Origin: G963422565 sp963422565
GTDB taxonomy: Bacteria > Pseudomonadota > Alphaproteobacteria > MPNO01
NCBI GenBank assembly: GCA_963422565.1
Contig: OY730228.1
Location: 620,001 to 684,000 of the forward strand
DNA: 64,000 nucleotides
Direction of reading: 5' to 3'
Part shown: positions 61,433 to 64,000 of the stretch, in pieces
How the letters are laid out: every line of letters starts with the position of its first letter
How positions within the stretch are numbered: position 1 is the stretch's first letter
Position numbers and translations under genes: made by a program
Notes under the pieces: generated by a model
Databases searched by the model: none
Seen by the model: the letters and a program-made list of their open reading frames with translations, nothing else
What the model was told of the DNA's origin: nothing

Positions 61433-62491
61433 TCAATTCCGGCGCACGCCATTTCCCGCACGGGCCAGGAACTCCGCGCCATCGGCGCAGTCGATCACAT
61501 GGTCGCCGATCTCGGCCAGACGCTCCGTGTCCCTGACTCCCTCCAGCAAGGTCGCAAGGCGCGCGCCGATCGCCGCTCCGAACTTCCGAGCCGCCTGACG
61601 AGAGAGCATGGCGCGTTCCAGCATCAGACCCCGCTCCAGACCCTGTTCGAGGCCCTGTTCGAGGCCCTGCTCCAGACCCTGTTCGAGGCCTCGCGCGACC
61701 CCCGCCTCGACATATTCGTCGATCTTTGCCGCCAACAACGATCCCATCGTACTCAATCCTCCAACACCCACAGCCGCTCGAAGCGCCGACGACAACTCAG
61801 GATGCGACCGCGCCATGTCGCTCCGACCTACCATGCCCAGCGTCAGCTCCGCAAACGCGCGCCGAAGCCCTTCGTCCTCGGGGCCGGACAGCATCTCCGC
61901 GACACGCCCCAGAACCGGAGCCACATCGGACACTGTGCCCTGCTCCAACGCGACCTGCGCAGACATCATGTTCATCCGCGGCAACTCCTCCAGCCGAAGC
62001 GCATGTTCATCGATCACCACATGGCGCTGACGCGGCTGAAACGGCGCGAGATCCATCCCCACTTCCGCGACCAACTCCGCGACATCATTCACGGCCGACC
62101 AGCGCGGCTGTCCGTTATAGATCACGATAGGAAAGACCGGCGGCAACACCCCACCCGACGGCAACTCGCCACCACGGATCAGCTTCAAATACATCTGCGC
62201 CGTATAGGCCAGGACGCGTATCGCCATATGACGATCCACTGTGGACTGAAACTCGAGCAACACCAAGAGATAGAGCCAGCCCTCCACCCCGCCATGACAC
62301 CGCAACCGCCACACCGCGTCCGCCCGCCCCCGGCTGAAATCATCGCCCACAAATTCGTTCGGCAACTGTTCGAGCGTGGAAAAATCGAGAGTCGCGACCG
62401 CCGCTGCCGGTAGAAAGGCGCGCAACAGATCTTCGACCATCCGCTTGTGGTCGAACAGAAGCTTGAAGCTCGCGTCATGATGCTCGCGCAT
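61433..62491 (-). CDS. Rpn-family PD-(D/E)XK nuclease (YhgA-like) with GLEQ repeat tail
   Basis: 352 residues from the ATG at 62491, preceded by GGGAGGG. MREHHDASFKLLFDHKRMVE is the typical N-terminus of recombination-promoting nuclease/transposase-like proteins. The nuclease core is Asp58 (GRADAVW) and Glu80-x-Gln82 (VLLEFQSTVDRHMA). Residues near 267-286 are repeated Gly-Leu-Glu-Gln units encoded by 12-bp repeats. Rpn proteins nick DNA and have been tied to horizontal transfer and anti-phage function. The gene is convergent with the acyl-CoA ligase (18 bp between ends) and has no obvious partner. Confidence 0.85.
   Translation of the reverse strand: MREHHDASFKLLFDHKRMVEDLLRAFLPAAAVATLDFSTLEQLPNEFVGDDFSRGRADAVWRLRCHGGVEGWLYLLVLLEFQSTVDRHMAIRVLAYTAQMYLKLIRGGELPSGGVLPPVFPIVIYNGQPRWSAVNDVAELVAEVGMDLAPFQPRQRHVVIDEHALRLEELPRMNMMSAQVALEQGTVSDVAPVLGRVAEMLSGPEDEGLRRAFAELTLGMVGRSDMARSHPELSSALRAAVGVGGLSTMGSLLAAKIDEYVEAGVARGLEQGLEQGLEQGLEQGLERGLMLERAMLSRQAARKFGAAIGARLATLLEGVRDTERLAEIGDHVIDCADGAEFLARAGNGVRRN
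61634..61693 (-). repeat. Five 12-bp tandem units encoding Gly-Leu-Glu-Gln/Arg
   Basis: On the plus strand, units CTCCAGACCCTG and TTCGAGGCCCTG alternate (61634, 61646, 61658, 61670, with a variant at 61682). The reading frame is kept, so unit gain or loss would change only a helical linker in the Rpn-type nuclease. Confidence 0.85.
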
Positions 62492-62585
62492 CGCGACCCT
62501 CCCGGAACTTCCGACGGAGACGCCGAACAAACTCGCGGGGAACGGAGATTCCGGAAAGTCCGGAACCGATGCGGGGCAGTTCGAC

Positions 62586-64000
62586 CTATCCCTTCGTTCT
62601 CTGACTCTGCCAGTCGACGCTCCGCTCATAGGCATGGGCCGCGCGGTAGATCAGCGGCTCCTCGAAATGGCGGCCGACCAGCATCAAGCCGATCGGCCGG
62701 TCGCCTTCCCCGAGCCCGCACGGGATCGAGATCGCCGGATGGCCCGAGACGTTGAACGGCGCCGTATTGCCGATCGCCGCCCAGCAATGCTGCATCTCCT
62801 CGGTGAAGCCACATCCCTTCGGCGGGATTCGTGAGGTCTTCATCGCCGTCGTCGGCAGCAGCAGCAGGTCGTTCTCCGCGAGAACCGCATCGTAGGCCGC
62901 GCGAAGGGACCGGCGCTGGTTCTGCGCCTTGGCGTGGAAATGCCCGCCATAGCGCCGGTTGGTATAGAGACCCAGCATGATGCCGAAGCGGAACGTGTTG
63001 GGGAACTCCGCCGTCCGGCTCTCGGCGGCCGCCATCCTGTCGATCAGCGCGGTCGGATAAAGGCCGCCGACATTCTGGCCGAACCCCCGACCGCGGAACA
63101 TCGTGCTGTACATCCCCTCGGCGCAGATGGCCCCCCAGATCGCCAGCCCCGAGCCATGCATCGGGATCGAGACCTCCGAGACCCTGGCGCCCAGCAACTC
63201 GAAGCGGCCGGTCGCGGCCCGCACGGCCGCATCGACATCCGCTTCCGAGTCGTGGCGGCCGAAGCCCTCGGCGACCACGGCGATCCGCACGCCCCTGACG
63301 CCACGGCCCAAACCTGCGCCGTAATCGGGGACCTCGGGCACCCGCTGGCGTGGATCGAGGCCGTCCTCGCCGGCGACGGCCTGAAGAAAGGCGGCATTGT
63401 CTTCGACGTTACGAGTCATCGGACCGGCGTGGTCGACCGTGGTCTCGATACCCATGATCCCGCTATAGGGGACGAGACCGAACGTCGGCTTGAGGCCCAC
63501 GATCCCGCTGAACGATGCGGGGATTCGTACCGAACCGGCCTGATCGCCGCCAAGCGCGAGATCGATCTCGCCGGCGGCCAGCAGCGCGGCGCTCCCGGTG
63601 GAAGACCCGCCGGGCGTGTGACCCGGGTTGCGCGGGCTCTCGACGATGGCGGTCGCCGATGTGGAGCTGCCGCCGGAGACGCAAAAATATTCGCAGGTCG
63701 CCTTGCCGAGGATGGTCGCCCCGGCGTCGAGCAGGCGAGTGACCACCGTCGCGTCGATGTCCGGCACGAAGCCTTCGAGCACGCTCGCGCCGTTGGCCAT
63801 CGGGATACCGGCGAGACAGGCGCTGTCCTTGATGGCGACCGTCTTGCCGGCGAGCGGGCCGTCGGCGGCCCCGTCGATGCGCGCCTTGACCGACCAGCCG
63901 CCATACGGGTTCTCCTCAGCGCTAGGCACGTGCCAGGCGCCGCGCGGATAGGTCACCGGCGGCAGGTCGTCGGGCAGATGCTCGACCGCGTTGAAGGCAT
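62586..64000 (-). CDS. Amidase-signature enzyme (5' end outside the window)
   Basis: About 471 residues are visible and the frame stays open to the right edge, where it reads AFNAVEHLPDDLPPVTYPRG, so the start lies beyond 64000. The amidase signature is present: Lys in KTVAIKDSACLAG, Ser in NPGHTPGGSSTGSA, and the nucleophile Ser in GGDQAGSVRIPASF. The Ser-cisSer-Lys triad is thus complete. It hydrolyses amides to acid and ammonia; the substrate is unknown. No GatB/GatC-like gene is near, and the protein looks like a stand-alone catabolic amidase. Confidence 0.85.
   Translation of the reverse strand, partial: AFNAVEHLPDDLPPVTYPRGAWHVPSAEENPYGGWSVKARIDGAADGPLAGKTVAIKDSACLAGIPMANGASVLEGFVPDIDATVVTRLLDAGATILGKATCEYFCVSGGSSTSATAIVESPRNPGHTPGGSSTGSAALLAAGEIDLALGGDQAGSVRIPASFSGIVGLKPTFGLVPYSGIMGIETTVDHAGPMTRNVEDNAAFLQAVAGEDGLDPRQRVPEVPDYGAGLGRGVRGVRIAVVAEGFGRHDSEADVDAAVRAATGRFELLGARVSEVSIPMHGSGLAIWGAICAEGMYSTMFRGRGFGQNVGGLYPTALIDRMAAAESRTAEFPNTFRFGIMLGLYTNRRYGGHFHAKAQNQRRSLRAAYDAVLAENDLLLLPTTAMKTSRIPPKGCGFTEEMQHCWAAIGNTAPFNVSGHPAISIPCGLGEGDRPIGLMLVGRHFEEPLIYRAAHAYERSVDWQSQRTKG

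Overview
The window is one contiguous stretch of a high-GC, densely coding chromosome. Gene order points to an alphaproteobacterium, probably of the Rhodospirillales or a neighbouring order. The evidence is the run tatA-tatB-tatC-serS-surE-pcm-nlpD-like-(DUF815 opposed)-yajC-secD-secF, the metX-metW pair, and a chorismate mutase-hisC-tyrA cluster. Placement rests on gene order and protein character only. No rRNA, tRNA or CRISPR array was found.

Layout. (1) 1-4906, minus strand: a sugar-type ABC importer (Tat-exported binding protein, two permeases, ATPase) followed by the start of a phenol-hydroxylase-type FAD monooxygenase. (2) 5098-13397: catabolic genes, namely a three-subunit molybdenum hydroxylase, a CocE-type hydrolase, an isochorismatase-like hydrolase, a maleylacetoacetate-isomerase-type GST and an Old Yellow Enzyme. 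(3) 13398-26164: a defence island. It starts at a decayed IS5-family transposase and carries an RHH protein, a DNA methylase with two zinc ribbons and a PD-(D/E)XK nuclease. A gap with nested inverted repeats follows, then a complete type I-G CRISPR interference operon (cas3, csx17, csb1, csb2) with no cas1/2/4 and no array. (4) 26213-30782: a cupin, an SLC13-type transporter and a flavin monooxygenase/small protein/hydrolase trio. (5) 31053-40287: core export, housekeeping and translation genes. (6) 40513-44316: a Mre11/Rad50-like nuclease-ATPase pair without a zinc hook, followed by a short A+T-rich tract. (7) 44665-54016, minus strand: an eight-gene operon that looks like the whole N-methylglutamate pathway for methylamine use (mgsABC, gmaS, mgdABCD). 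(8) 54200-61414: a SAM methyltransferase, metW-metX, a chorismate mutase with a decayed prephenate-dehydratase-like domain, hisC, tyrA and an acyl-CoA ligase. (9) 61433-64000, minus strand: an Rpn-type nuclease with a GLEQ repeat tail and a partial amidase.

The most notable parts are the composite defence island (a restriction-modification-like trio beside an adaptation-less type I-G effector operon, with an unexplained 67-bp nested inverted repeat between them), the complete N-methylglutamate operon with a nine-G tract in the gmaS leader, the hookless Rad50-like pair, and the chorismate mutase whose dehydratase-like half has lost its catalytic motif.
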